Source: Advenella kashmirensis W13003
GTDB lineage: Bacteria; Pseudomonadota; Gammaproteobacteria; Burkholderiales; Burkholderiaceae_B
Assembly (NCBI RefSeq): GCF_000506985.1
Contig: NZ_KI650980.1
Coordinates: 558,001-622,000, forward strand
Length of the DNA stretch: 64,000 nt
Direction of reading: 5' to 3'
Of this stretch, positions 36,170 through 44,162 are shown in pieces. The position numbers were made by a program, and so were the translations under genes. Under the pieces are notes generated by a model, which ran no database searches, was not told the DNA's origin, and worked only from the letters and a program-made list of their open reading frames with translations. Position 1 is the first letter of the stretch, and the number at the start of each line of letters is the position of its first letter.

Positions 36170-37159
36170 TCAATTGCGCTTCATTTGCAGATTGCCTTTT
36201 TTCACAATCTCTTTGGCAATATCGTATTGTCGTTTGATTTCTTCGGCGAAATGCTCAGGCGAGCCAGGGTCGGGAATGGCCCCCTGTTTCTGCAGCGCCG
36301 CCACGACATTGGGTGCCTTGAGCGCGGCTGTCGCGGTTTCGTTGAGTTTGGCGATAACATCCTTGGGCGTGCCGGCGGGAGCCAGCAGACCATAGAATAC
36401 ACCGTTATTCAGATCAGGATGGCCTACCTCGGCGTAGGTCGGCAGATCCGGCAATTCCTTGATGCGTTCCGGCCAGGCCAGCACGATCGGTTTGAGCTTG
36501 CCGCTCAGGATGTTTGGCATGGAAGAGGGCAGATTGTCAAACATGACTTTGACCTGGCCGCCCACGACATCGGTCAGGGCCGGACCCGCTCCCTTATAAG
36601 GCACATGGCTGACCTGCACGCCCAATTGCTGTTTGAACGCCTCGCCCATCAAGTGAGCAATGCTGCAAACCCCGGGAGATGCATATGAATACTCTTTGGG
36701 ATTTTTTTTCAGCTCTGCAACAAATTCCTTGAAATTGCTGGCCGGAAAAGATGGGTGCACTTCTACGACGTTTGGCGTGTTGACAAAGTTGGATACTGGC
36801 GCAAAATCCTTGATCGGATCATAGGTCAGGTCGTCCGGGCGGCAGGCCGGATTGACCGCCATCGTAGATACCGTGGCGATGCTCAGCGTGTAGCCGTCCG
36901 GTTTAGCCCGGGCGGCATCTGCAGCACCAATAGCGCCACCGGCGCCTGCCTTGTTTTCTATGACCATGGATTTACCGATAATTTTCGACATTTCCTGTAC
37001 GACGATCCGGGCCACGATATCGGTGGAGCCACCGGGAGCAAAAGGCACAATCACCCGGATCGCCTGGGTCGGATAATCGCTTGCAGCCTGGGCAGACGTG
37101 ACAGCAAGGCTGCCGAATACGGCAGACAGAACAATATGGGGCCAGCGTTGCATACGCAC
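36170..37159 (-). CDS. Tripartite tricarboxylate transporter receptor (Bug family)
   Basis: A periplasmic solute receptor of the Bug/TctC family, 329 residues with a signal peptide (about 1-25). The fold markers are YPTQAIRVIVPFAPGGSTDIVARIV at the mature start, NKAGAGGAIGAADAARAKPDGYT and SYASPGVCSIAHLMGEAFK. There is VPYKGAGPALTDVVGGQVKVMFDNLP in the ligand-closing lobe. No TctA/TctB membrane genes are adjacent, the usual situation for the large Bug families of Bordetella relatives. The ligand is unknown, probably a carboxylate. Confidence 0.9.
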   Translation of the reverse strand: MRMQRWPHIVLSAVFGSLAVTSAQAASDYPTQAIRVIVPFAPGGSTDIVARIVVQEMSKIIGKSMVIENKAGAGGAIGAADAARAKPDGYTLSIATVSTMAVNPACRPDDLTYDPIKDFAPVSNFVNTPNVVEVHPSFPASNFKEFVAELKKNPKEYSYASPGVCSIAHLMGEAFKQQLGVQVSHVPYKGAGPALTDVVGGQVKVMFDNLPSSMPNILSGKLKPIVLAWPERIKELPDLPTYAEVGHPDLNNGVFYGLLAPAGTPKDVIAKLNETATAALKAPNVVAALQKQGAIPDPGSPEHFAEEIKRQYDIAKEIVKKGNLQMKRN

Positions 37160-37271
37160 TCCTGAAACAGATCAATGAACAGAGCAGCAGGTTATTAGAA
37201 ATTTGATATGAAATATATGAGTAAATACCATTACCATACTGGCTGAACGAACCTGCGTTCGGCAGACGTAC

Positions 37272-38210
37272 TCAGGGAACCGGGTCGGTAGAGACTTGTT
37301 TTGCCTGAGATGAGGCACCCGAACTGGCCAGCAACACCCCGATCACGGCCAGGGTCATACCCGTCCAGCCTGCGGGCGGCATGGTCTCTCCCAGCATGAA
37401 CATGGCCACCACCGACGCGCAGGCCGGCACCAGAAAAAAGAGCGCGGAGACCCGGGCAGCCTGTTGTCGCCTGACCATGGCCAGCAGCAGGGAAATGGTA
37501 ATAATGGAATTGCAGAAAACCAGATATGCCAGCGCACCGCCGAACTGCCAGCTCAGGTCGACTCGATTGGTTTCCATCAATAACGCCAGCGGCACGCAGA
37601 AAATCAGGCCGATCGCACATTGAATAATGTTGGTCGTGACCGGATGCGGACCGACGATGCCCGCGCTTTTTGTACGCTCATATAGCACACCACCTGTCAG
37701 CGCGAAAAGAGAAATGACGACCAGCACCAGACCGGTCCAAGTACCTGTCTGCAGGGATGATCCCGAGACGATGACGATTAGTGCCCCGGCCAGGCCCAGT
37801 GCCAGACCAACCCATTGCTGCCGGCTCTGACGCTCTCCTGTCAGGTACGGCGCGCAGATGCCGACAAGAATCGGCTGTAAAGACACAATCAAGGCGACCG
37901 TACCCGCGCTCACGCCTTGTTTCATGCCGACGTAACTGAAACTGAAATAGACGAACTGAATCAGCAGCCCGACAACTGAAATATTGAGCCATTCGCGGCG
38001 GCTTGCGGGCCAGCGCAAACGCAGCGCGTACTGCACGGGCAGCAGGGCAATCACCACGCAGGCATAGCGCAGCGACAGCAAGGTAAGTGGTTCTGCATAT
38101 TGAAGGCCGATCTTCCCGAAGCTGAAGCCCGAAGACCACAGCAGGATAAATACAATGGGGGCTCCCCAGGACCACCACAGGCCGGGCCTTGTATGAATTA
38201 CAGTTGTCAT
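37272..38210 (-). CDS. EamA family exporter
   Basis: A 312-residue DMT transporter with ten predicted membrane helices in two EamA repeats. It starts MTTVIHTRPGLWWSWGAPIVFILLWSSGFSFGKIG. The longer reading from 38243 begins inside the LysR gene. The LysR stop and this ATG are separated by one base (TGA-A-ATG), so translation is coupled. It is probably controlled by that LysR protein. The substrate is unknown; amino acids or related metabolites are typical. Confidence 0.85.
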   Translation of the reverse strand: MTTVIHTRPGLWWSWGAPIVFILLWSSGFSFGKIGLQYAEPLTLLSLRYACVVIALLPVQYALRLRWPASRREWLNISVVGLLIQFVYFSFSYVGMKQGVSAGTVALIVSLQPILVGICAPYLTGERQSRQQWVGLALGLAGALIVIVSGSSLQTGTWTGLVLVVISLFALTGGVLYERTKSAGIVGPHPVTTNIIQCAIGLIFCVPLALLMETNRVDLSWQFGGALAYLVFCNSIITISLLLAMVRRQQAARVSALFFLVPACASVVAMFMLGETMPPAGWTGMTLAVIGVLLASSGASSQAKQVSTDPVP

Positions 38211-38211
38211 T

Positions 38212-39081
38212 TCAGTTGAACAGTTCCCTGGCATACATGGCAATGGATTTGCTGATAGTAACGCGCGGGTTCTGATTTGACCATATCATGCCGATTTTTC
38301 TGATCTGAGTTCGACCGGGCAGCGGCACCTTTCTGATACTTTTGCCCAGGCTTTCCAGTGAAAACGAGTCGGGCACCAGCGCCACGCCAACGCCGCGCGC
38401 CACCAGAGAGGCAATGGTCAGCAGGCTGTCGATTTCCAGCCGTTGGTTGGGCACAATGCGGTTATCTTTGAGATAACGATCCACCAGTTGCCCGCTGTAT
38501 GAGCTTCGGGCGTAGCGGATAAAGGGTTCGGTTCGCAAAAGATCATGGGCGTGTTTGGTTGCACACCCGGGCGGCACAATCAGCGTCAGGGGTTCGTCCT
38601 GGATTTTCAGCCACGAGCAATTTTTATAAATGGCAAATTGCGGCTCAATGACCAATGCAATATCCAGCACGCCAGTATGTACCTGCTGACACAGTTCGAC
38701 TGAAGGGGCATACGAAACGAAGACGCTCAGCTCCGGGTGCTGTTCATAGGTTTTTTCCAGCAGCCGCGGCAGATGGGTAGTGAGGCCTGAAAAAAAAGAA
38801 CCCAGTCGTAGCTCGCCCAGCACATTGCCGCTCTTTATCATGGCGGTCATATCCCGTGAATCCTGGATCATCTGGCGTGCCTTATCGCTGATCAACAGAC
38901 CGTGCTCGGTCGGTCTGACGGTATGGCCGGAACGTCGGATCAGCGGCTGACCCAACTCCTCCTCCAGCGCGCGGATCCGGGCCGAAACGGCGCCAGGCGT
39001 AATGCCCAGATAGCGCGCCGCGTCGGAAATTGATGCGCAATCGAGCGTCTTGATAAAGGTTTCCAGATAATTGGTATCCAT
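38212..39081 (-). CDS. LysR family transcriptional regulator
   Basis: A 289-residue LysR-type regulator. The N-terminal winged helix-turn-helix (about 1-60) contains ISDAARYLGITPGAVSARIRALEEELGQPLIRR. The effector-binding domain covers about 88-285. The start at 39081 (MDTNYLETF) is the normal LysR beginning; an ORF start at 39159 adds a tail that does not belong. It diverges from the RraA-like gene across 131 bases holding two dyads, and is coupled to the EamA exporter. A role in sensing a hydroxy- or oxo-acid is inferred from that neighbourhood. Confidence 0.92.
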   Translation of the reverse strand: MDTNYLETFIKTLDCASISDAARYLGITPGAVSARIRALEEELGQPLIRRSGHTVRPTEHGLLISDKARQMIQDSRDMTAMIKSGNVLGELRLGSFFSGLTTHLPRLLEKTYEQHPELSVFVSYAPSVELCQQVHTGVLDIALVIEPQFAIYKNCSWLKIQDEPLTLIVPPGCATKHAHDLLRTEPFIRYARSSYSGQLVDRYLKDNRIVPNQRLEIDSLLTIASLVARGVGVALVPDSFSLESLGKSIRKVPLPGRTQIRKIGMIWSNQNPRVTISKSIAMYARELFN

Positions 39082-39122
39082 CCTGTTTGTTCCCTGGCGA
39101 AAACGGTTGTTACCATAAATGC

Positions 39123-39162
39123 AATATTTTTGCTTTTTCAAAGTAAAAATATTGATCAATAT
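39123..39162. promoter_or_regulatory. Two overlapping dyads between LysR and the RraA-like gene
   Basis: The first is AATATTTTT (39123-39131) with AAAAATATT (39145-39153), 13 bases apart. The second is a 14-bp perfect palindrome ATATTGATCAATAT (39149-39162) that shares its left end with the first. LysR proteins typically bind AT-rich dyads in such divergent regions, so these are the best operator candidates for the adjacent LysR gene. Confidence 0.5.
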
Positions 39163-39212
39163 CAGCGATTCTAACCCCTAAAATCACCTGAACTTTAATC
39201 TGGAGACACGAT

Positions 39213-39893
39213 ATGGTAGAAATTAAAATCCGTACCCGCCGTCGCGCTGTAGAGGCCGCGCTGGTCAAATCATTTGCCGATATTCCCGTTGCCAATATCA
39301 GCGATGTCATGCTTCGATTGACTGCCGGAGGTCCATCGTTGCGTCCGATGCATGCGGGCGGGGTAATGGCCGGACCTGCACTGACCGTGAAATCGCGACC
39401 CGGCGACAACCTGTTTGTACACAAGGCAATTGAGATGGCGGCGCCAGGTGACGTGATCGTGGTCGATACGGGCGGGGATACGACAAATGCCATTATCGGC
39501 GAGTTGATGGTTCGCACCGCCAGTCGCAAGGGAATTGCCGGTTTCGTGATCAACGGCGCGATCCGGGATATCGATACAATCAGCCAAGGCAATTTTCCCG
39601 TCTATGCGGCGGGCGTCACGCACCGAGGGCCGTACAAGAATGGCCCCGGGGAAATCAACACGACGATCAGTCTTGACGGAATGGTGATCGAGCCGGGCGA
39701 TCTGATTATCGGAGACGCCGACGGATTGCTTTGCGTACCTTTTGACGAGGCTGGCGATATTCTCAAATGGGCGAGTGAAAAAAATGCATTGGAAGCCAGC
39801 ATCATTCGTGATATCGATAGCGATCGCCTGGACGTAAGCTGGATTGACATCGAATTGGCCAAACTAGGCTACGACCCAAAAAAAGCCGACTGA
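39213..39893 (+). CDS. RraA-like aldolase/decarboxylase family protein
   Basis: A 226-residue member of the RraA/HMG-aldolase family. Relatives cleave 4-hydroxy-4-methyl-2-oxoglutarate or decarboxylate oxaloacetate with a divalent metal; others (E. coli RraA) inhibit RNase E. The active-site pieces are IIGELMVRTASRKGIAGFVINGAIRDID, with the Gly-Glu loop and the Arg-Asp pair, which favour an enzyme. It starts a four-gene set with a D-2-hydroxyacid dehydrogenase, a Bug receptor and an FMN hydroxyacid oxidase. A role in splitting a hydroxy-oxo acid is inferred. Confidence 0.85.
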   Translation: MVEIKIRTRRRAVEAALVKSFADIPVANISDVMLRLTAGGPSLRPMHAGGVMAGPALTVKSRPGDNLFVHKAIEMAAPGDVIVVDTGGDTTNAIIGELMVRTASRKGIAGFVINGAIRDIDTISQGNFPVYAAGVTHRGPYKNGPGEINTTISLDGMVIEPGDLIIGDADGLLCVPFDEAGDILKWASEKNALEASIIRDIDSDRLDVSWIDIELAKLGYDPKKAD

Positions 39894-39905
39894 CCAGGGA
39901 CTGAT

Positions 39906-40892
39906 ATGAGCGAAAAGGTATGTGTTGTCCGCACGAATTTGTGGATCGATCCGGTATTCGATCAATTGATGACAGCGCACGACAACGTCGAACTGAAAAT
40001 CATTGATGTACAGGCACCGCCTTCGGAGTGGCACCGCACATTGAGCCAGGCACATTATTATCACGTTTCGGCGGCCAAAGACGAATTGCCCAAGGGCTTA
40101 TTCGTGACCGAAGCATTGCTGGAACAATGTCCGAAACTGCAAGCCGTGTCATCGTCCGGTGCTGGCTATGACACGATTGATGTGAGTGCGTGCAAGGCAC
40201 GCAATATCACTGTGGTCAATCAGGCCGGCGGTAACGCCAATTCAGTGGCCGAAATGGCATTAGGTCTGGTGTTGGCCGTGTCTCGCCGCATCGTGGAGTC
40301 TGACCGTGTTCTGGTGGCGCAGCAGGCGAGCAGTCGCGAAGCGTTGATGGGTCATGAAGTCGCGGGCAAAACACTGGGGCTGGTCGGTATCGGCCACATT
40401 GGTACGCGCTTTGCACACATCGCTGCAGCACTGGGGATGAAAGTGCTGGCTTATGATCCGTATCTGACCGATCAGGACATCCTGTTGAGGCAGGCAAAGC
40501 CTGTATCGCTGGCTGTCCTGCTGGCTGAGTGTGACATTATCTCCTTGCATTGTCCGCTCAATCAGGACACGCGTGAACTGTTCAATGCCGATGCGTTCGG
40601 CGCCATGAAAAACGGCGCCATATTTGTCTCAACTGCTCGCGGCGGCATTCATAACGAAGACGATCTGTATGCGTCGCTGCAAAGTGGCCATCTGGCCGGG
40701 GCGGGGCTGGATGTCTGGACACAGGAACCGCCTGGGCCCGACAATCGACTGCTGGGCCACCCGAATGTGGTGTCCACTTTCCATACGGCAGGCGTATCTC
40801 ATGAAGGTCGTCATAATGTTGCGAAAATGGCGGCCCAGCAGATATTGCTGATGGTCGACGGCAAACCCCCGCTACATGTTGTGCAATCCTAG
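39906..40892 (+). CDS. D-isomer specific 2-hydroxyacid dehydrogenase
   Basis: An NAD(P)-dependent enzyme that interconverts D-2-hydroxy acids and 2-oxo acids; 328 residues. The Rossmann motif GLVGIGHIGTRFAHIAA is present. The catalytic set is visible: Arg245 (STARGG), Glu274 (WTQEPPG) and His293 (STFHTAGVSHEG). It begins 12 bases after the RraA-like gene and 77 bases before the Bug receptor. Substrate specificity (glycerate, lactate, phosphoglycerate or other) cannot be told. Confidence 0.92.
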   Translation: MSEKVCVVRTNLWIDPVFDQLMTAHDNVELKIIDVQAPPSEWHRTLSQAHYYHVSAAKDELPKGLFVTEALLEQCPKLQAVSSSGAGYDTIDVSACKARNITVVNQAGGNANSVAEMALGLVLAVSRRIVESDRVLVAQQASSREALMGHEVAGKTLGLVGIGHIGTRFAHIAAALGMKVLAYDPYLTDQDILLRQAKPVSLAVLLAECDIISLHCPLNQDTRELFNADAFGAMKNGAIFVSTARGGIHNEDDLYASLQSGHLAGAGLDVWTQEPPGPDNRLLGHPNVVSTFHTAGVSHEGRHNVAKMAAQQILLMVDGKPPLHVVQS

Positions 40893-40969
40893 CAGCAAGT
40901 CATACGGGATGCCTGGATTGCCAATGTGCGAACAGACATTCCATTCTTACTAAAAAACGGAGACAATCC

Positions 40970-41944
40970 ATGAAATATACATTTACGCGGGTGCTGGCGG
41001 TTGCAGCGCTGACAGTGGGCGCTGTTCAGGCCAATGCCCAATATCCCGAACATGCCATCAGCATGGTCGTTTCGTACGCACCCGGTGGCGGGACCGATCT
41101 GGTAGCGCGTGCCATCGCCCCGTATATCCAAAAATATCTCGGTGATGGAGCCAATATCGTAGTGCTGAATCGGCCGGGTGCCGGTGGCGCCATCGGATTT
41201 TCGGAAATCAAACGGGCCAAGCCCGACGGCTATACCATCGGCTTTGTCAATACGCCCAATATGCTGACCATTCCCCTCGAACGCAAGGCCAATTATCACT
41301 GGAGCGATTTTGACCTGATCGGCAATCTGATCGATGATCCGGACGGTTTCGCCGTTAGTGGCAAGGGCGATATCAAAACCCTGAAGGATCTGGAAAAGTA
41401 TGCCAAAGAGAATCCAGGCAAAGTGACGGTCGGCACGACCGGGGTTGGGTCCGATGATCATCTGGCCATGATGAAATTTGAAAAACTGACCGGAACACAA
41501 TTGAACCATGTTCCGTTCAAGGGAGCAGGAGAGGTACGTAATGCCATTCAAAGCGGGCAGATCATGCTGGCGGCCATGAATGTGGGTGAAGTCCTGGCTT
41601 ACCAAAAAGGCGGAACCGATATTCGGCTATTGGGTTCAATGAGCCAGGAACGCAGTACGTTGGCGCCTGATGTGCCGACATTCAAGGAACAGGGTTATGA
41701 TGTCATCATGGCTTCATTACGGGGCATTGCCGCACCCAAAGGGTTGCCGGACGATATTGCCGGCAAACTTCGCGTCGCAGTGCAGAAGGCGTCAGCCGAT
41801 CCCGAGTTCATCGAGAAAGCGAAAACCATGTTCGTTCCCTTACGCTATATGGACAGCAAAACCTATCACGCTGAACTGCAGGAAGCCGAAAGCGAGTTCA
41901 AGGACCTTTGGCAGCAAAGTCCCTGGTCAGAAAAAGCCCAATAA
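40970..41944 (+). CDS. Tripartite tricarboxylate transporter receptor (Bug family)
   Basis: A periplasmic Bug/TctC solute receptor of 324 residues with a signal peptide ending near VQANAQ. Mature sequence YPEHAISMVVSYAPGGGTDLVARAI, NRPGAGGAIGFSEIKRAKPDGYT and NHVPFKGAGEVRNAIQSGQI are family landmarks. It is an orphan without TctA/TctB but lies between two 2-hydroxyacid enzymes. A hydroxycarboxylate ligand is therefore a reasonable inference. Confidence 0.9.
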   Translation: MKYTFTRVLAVAALTVGAVQANAQYPEHAISMVVSYAPGGGTDLVARAIAPYIQKYLGDGANIVVLNRPGAGGAIGFSEIKRAKPDGYTIGFVNTPNMLTIPLERKANYHWSDFDLIGNLIDDPDGFAVSGKGDIKTLKDLEKYAKENPGKVTVGTTGVGSDDHLAMMKFEKLTGTQLNHVPFKGAGEVRNAIQSGQIMLAAMNVGEVLAYQKGGTDIRLLGSMSQERSTLAPDVPTFKEQGYDVIMASLRGIAAPKGLPDDIAGKLRVAVQKASADPEFIEKAKTMFVPLRYMDSKTYHAELQEAESEFKDLWQQSPWSEKAQ

Positions 41945-41966
41945 AGAGTAAGGACACCAGTCACAT

Positions 41967-43118
41967 ATGGCACGAACAGATCAGGCGCTCAGTCTGGATG
42001 ACTTTGAAGCGTTGGCGCAACGACATTTACCCCGTCCCGTTTTCGAATATATACGGGGTGGGGTGGAAACCAACGCGTCTGTCGACGATAACAGGCAGGC
42101 TTTTCAGGATTTTGCGTTTATCCCCAGAGCACTGGTGGACGTCTCAACGATCGATACAAGCCTGTCGCTGTTCGGCAACCCATATCGCTCTCCGGTCGGG
42201 ATCGCGCCGATGGGGCTCAGTGCGCTGTCTGCCTATCGCGGGGATATCGTGCAGGCGCAAGCCGCTTCTGCTGCTGGCATTCCCATGATAATGAGCGGCT
42301 CGTCCCTGATTCGCATGGAAGAGGTGGCGGCCGTCGCGCCGGCAACGTGGTTTCAGGCCTATCTGCCGGGCAACACGCAGGAGATTGAGAAGCTGGTTGC
42401 ACGGGTTGCACACGCCGGATTCGGTACATTGGTAATTACGGTAGATACGCCGGTTGCGGCCAATCGCGAAAATAATATCCGCGCCGGGTTTTCTACGCCG
42501 CTGCGCCCCTCGCTGCGTTTACTGTTCGATGGCATCACGCATCCACGCTGGGTTTGCAGCACGTTCCTGAAGACCTGTCTTAAACATGGCATGCCGCATT
42601 TTGAAAACAACTATGCTACGCGTGGCGCCCCGATTTTGTCGAAAAACGTGTTGCGTGATTATTCCGATCGCGGACACATCAGCTGGGACCATTTGCGTGC
42701 GATCAGGGCACGCTGGCAGGGCAGGCTGGTGATCAAAGGCATTCTTAACGCAGAGGACGCCCACACAGCCATTTCCAACGGCGTTGATGGCCTGATCGTC
42801 TCCAATCACGGTGGACGTCAGCTGGACGGTAGCATTGCGCCCTTGCGTGTACTGCCCGAGATTGTGGATATTGCAGGAAACGTGCCCGTGATGCTCGACA
42901 GCGGAGTACGACGCGGCACCGATGTGATTAAGGCCCTGGCGCTGGGGGCAAAATGTGTATTTGTCGGTAGACCGTTCAATTATGCTGCGGCGGTGGGCGG
43001 GCGTATGGGCCTGGACAGGGCCATACAGTTAATTACAGCTGAAATATCCCGCGACCTGGGCCTGCTTGGCGTTCAACATATCGGCGCCTTGTCACAGGAC
43101 CATATCCGAAAAAAATAA
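41967..43118 (+). CDS. FMN-dependent alpha-hydroxy-acid oxidase/dehydrogenase
   Basis: A 383-residue member of the L-lactate dehydrogenase/glycolate oxidase/mandelate dehydrogenase family, which oxidises L-2-hydroxy acids to 2-oxo acids. The TIM barrel shows IRGGVETNASVDDNRQAFQ, GIAPMGLSAL, the substrate-binding TVDTPVAANRENNIRAGF and the active-site SNHGGRQLDG with catalytic His281 and Arg284. LDSGVRRGTDVIKALALGAKCVFVGRP binds the FMN phosphate. Together with the D-specific dehydrogenase upstream it covers both stereoisomers of a 2-hydroxy acid. Confidence 0.92.
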   Translation: MARTDQALSLDDFEALAQRHLPRPVFEYIRGGVETNASVDDNRQAFQDFAFIPRALVDVSTIDTSLSLFGNPYRSPVGIAPMGLSALSAYRGDIVQAQAASAAGIPMIMSGSSLIRMEEVAAVAPATWFQAYLPGNTQEIEKLVARVAHAGFGTLVITVDTPVAANRENNIRAGFSTPLRPSLRLLFDGITHPRWVCSTFLKTCLKHGMPHFENNYATRGAPILSKNVLRDYSDRGHISWDHLRAIRARWQGRLVIKGILNAEDAHTAISNGVDGLIVSNHGGRQLDGSIAPLRVLPEIVDIAGNVPVMLDSGVRRGTDVIKALALGAKCVFVGRPFNYAAAVGGRMGLDRAIQLITAEISRDLGLLGVQHIGALSQDHIRKK

Positions 43119-43146
43119 GAAACGGGCGTCCTTTGCATGCGTGCTA

Positions 43147-43190
43147 CGTTGCAGGTTCATGTGAGCAGCTATGCCACAGAATCTGCAACG
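43147..43190. terminator. Hairpin between convergent hydroxyacid oxidase and lactonase genes
   Basis: CGTTGCAGGTTC (43147-43158) pairs with GAATCTGCAACG (43179-43190) over 12 positions, including one G.T wobble, around a 20-base loop. It lies midway between two convergent stops, so it may block read-through from both sides. It lacks a T tract. Confidence 0.4.
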
Positions 43191-43207
43191 CGAATCGTCA
43201 ATCGGCA

Positions 43208-44083
43208 TCAGCCTGCAAACCGGTGTTCGGGCAGGCCACGAATACCCAGGCCCGTGATGGCAAATACACTGCCGCCCAGTACGCTATCCTTGGGAAAACG
43301 GGGGAGCGGGGGTTTTGACATGCAGGTCACATAAAGCACATCCAGATCAGGCCCGCCAAACATCACACTGGTGACATTTTTTACCGGCATGGGTATAGTG
43401 CGTTCCACCGAACCGTCAGGATTGTACCGAACAAGTATCCCTTCGTAGACCTGCGCATTCCACAAGCAGCCTTCCTCATCGACGGTCGAGCCGTCTGAAG
43501 ATCGGAAGTGCTTGCCCTGAAGGGTCGTGAAAACGCGTTTGTTGGAAATATTCCCTGTCTTCTGATCATAGTCATAGGCCCAAATATCGCCGGACCAGGT
43601 ATCCGAAAAATAGAAAATGCGACCATCCGGACTCCAGCATGGGCCATTGGAGACAATAATGTGATCGTCCAGCTTGCGCACAGACATATCGGTATCCAGA
43701 CAATACAGGGCGCCGTTGGGGCCTTCTTCCAGCGTGTCCATACTGCCAAACACAAACCGCCCCTGCGCGTCCACCTTGCCATCGTTCAGGCGATTGTTCA
43801 GCAATTCGGGCTCGGGGTCCGTAATGAGCTGGATGCCTCCAGACTCGAAGTCCAGTGTATGCAGACCCCGAGCCAACGATACAATGGCACCACCGCCTTT
43901 GCGCAAAGCCATTGAGCCAATTTTCTGCGGTACCTGCCATGCGCGAAGTTCATTTCCCTGAGCGGTGGCACGAAAGACTCTGCCGTCCGCACTGTCTATC
44001 CAGTACAGGCGTTGCTCCTGCACATCCCATAATGGTCCTTCTCCCAGGGTTGTCTTGACATCCACCAACACTTCGATTTTCAT
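43208..44083 (-). CDS. SMP-30/gluconolactonase family protein
   Basis: A six-bladed beta-propeller sugar lactonase of 291 residues. The start MKIEVLVDVKTTLGEGPLWDVQEQRLYWID includes the metal-ligand Glu of the GEGP motif. NDGKVDAQGRFVFGSMD, SNGPCWSPDGRIFYFSDT and SSDGSTVDEEGCLWNA supply the other metal and substrate residues. It is the last gene after the sugar ABC transporter on the same strand (79-base gap), so it probably opens a sugar acid lactone made from the imported sugar. The AGGAGAC ribosome binding site is strong. Confidence 0.9.
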   Translation of the reverse strand: MKIEVLVDVKTTLGEGPLWDVQEQRLYWIDSADGRVFRATAQGNELRAWQVPQKIGSMALRKGGGAIVSLARGLHTLDFESGGIQLITDPEPELLNNRLNDGKVDAQGRFVFGSMDTLEEGPNGALYCLDTDMSVRKLDDHIIVSNGPCWSPDGRIFYFSDTWSGDIWAYDYDQKTGNISNKRVFTTLQGKHFRSSDGSTVDEEGCLWNAQVYEGILVRYNPDGSVERTIPMPVKNVTSVMFGGPDLDVLYVTCMSKPPLPRFPKDSVLGGSVFAITGLGIRGLPEHRFAG

Positions 44084-44162
44084 ACCAGTCTCCTGTTCAT
44101 AAACGTTTTGTTGTTTTGTCTCCGTACACCACAGTCTTCAAGTCCCCTGCATCGCCTTGGGG

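Noticed and set aside
44101-44108. AAACGTTT ahead of the lactonase gene as a second LacI operator.
   Set aside because: Only the 8-bp core is symmetric, the flanks do not extend the dyad, and the gene belongs to a GntR-linked operon.
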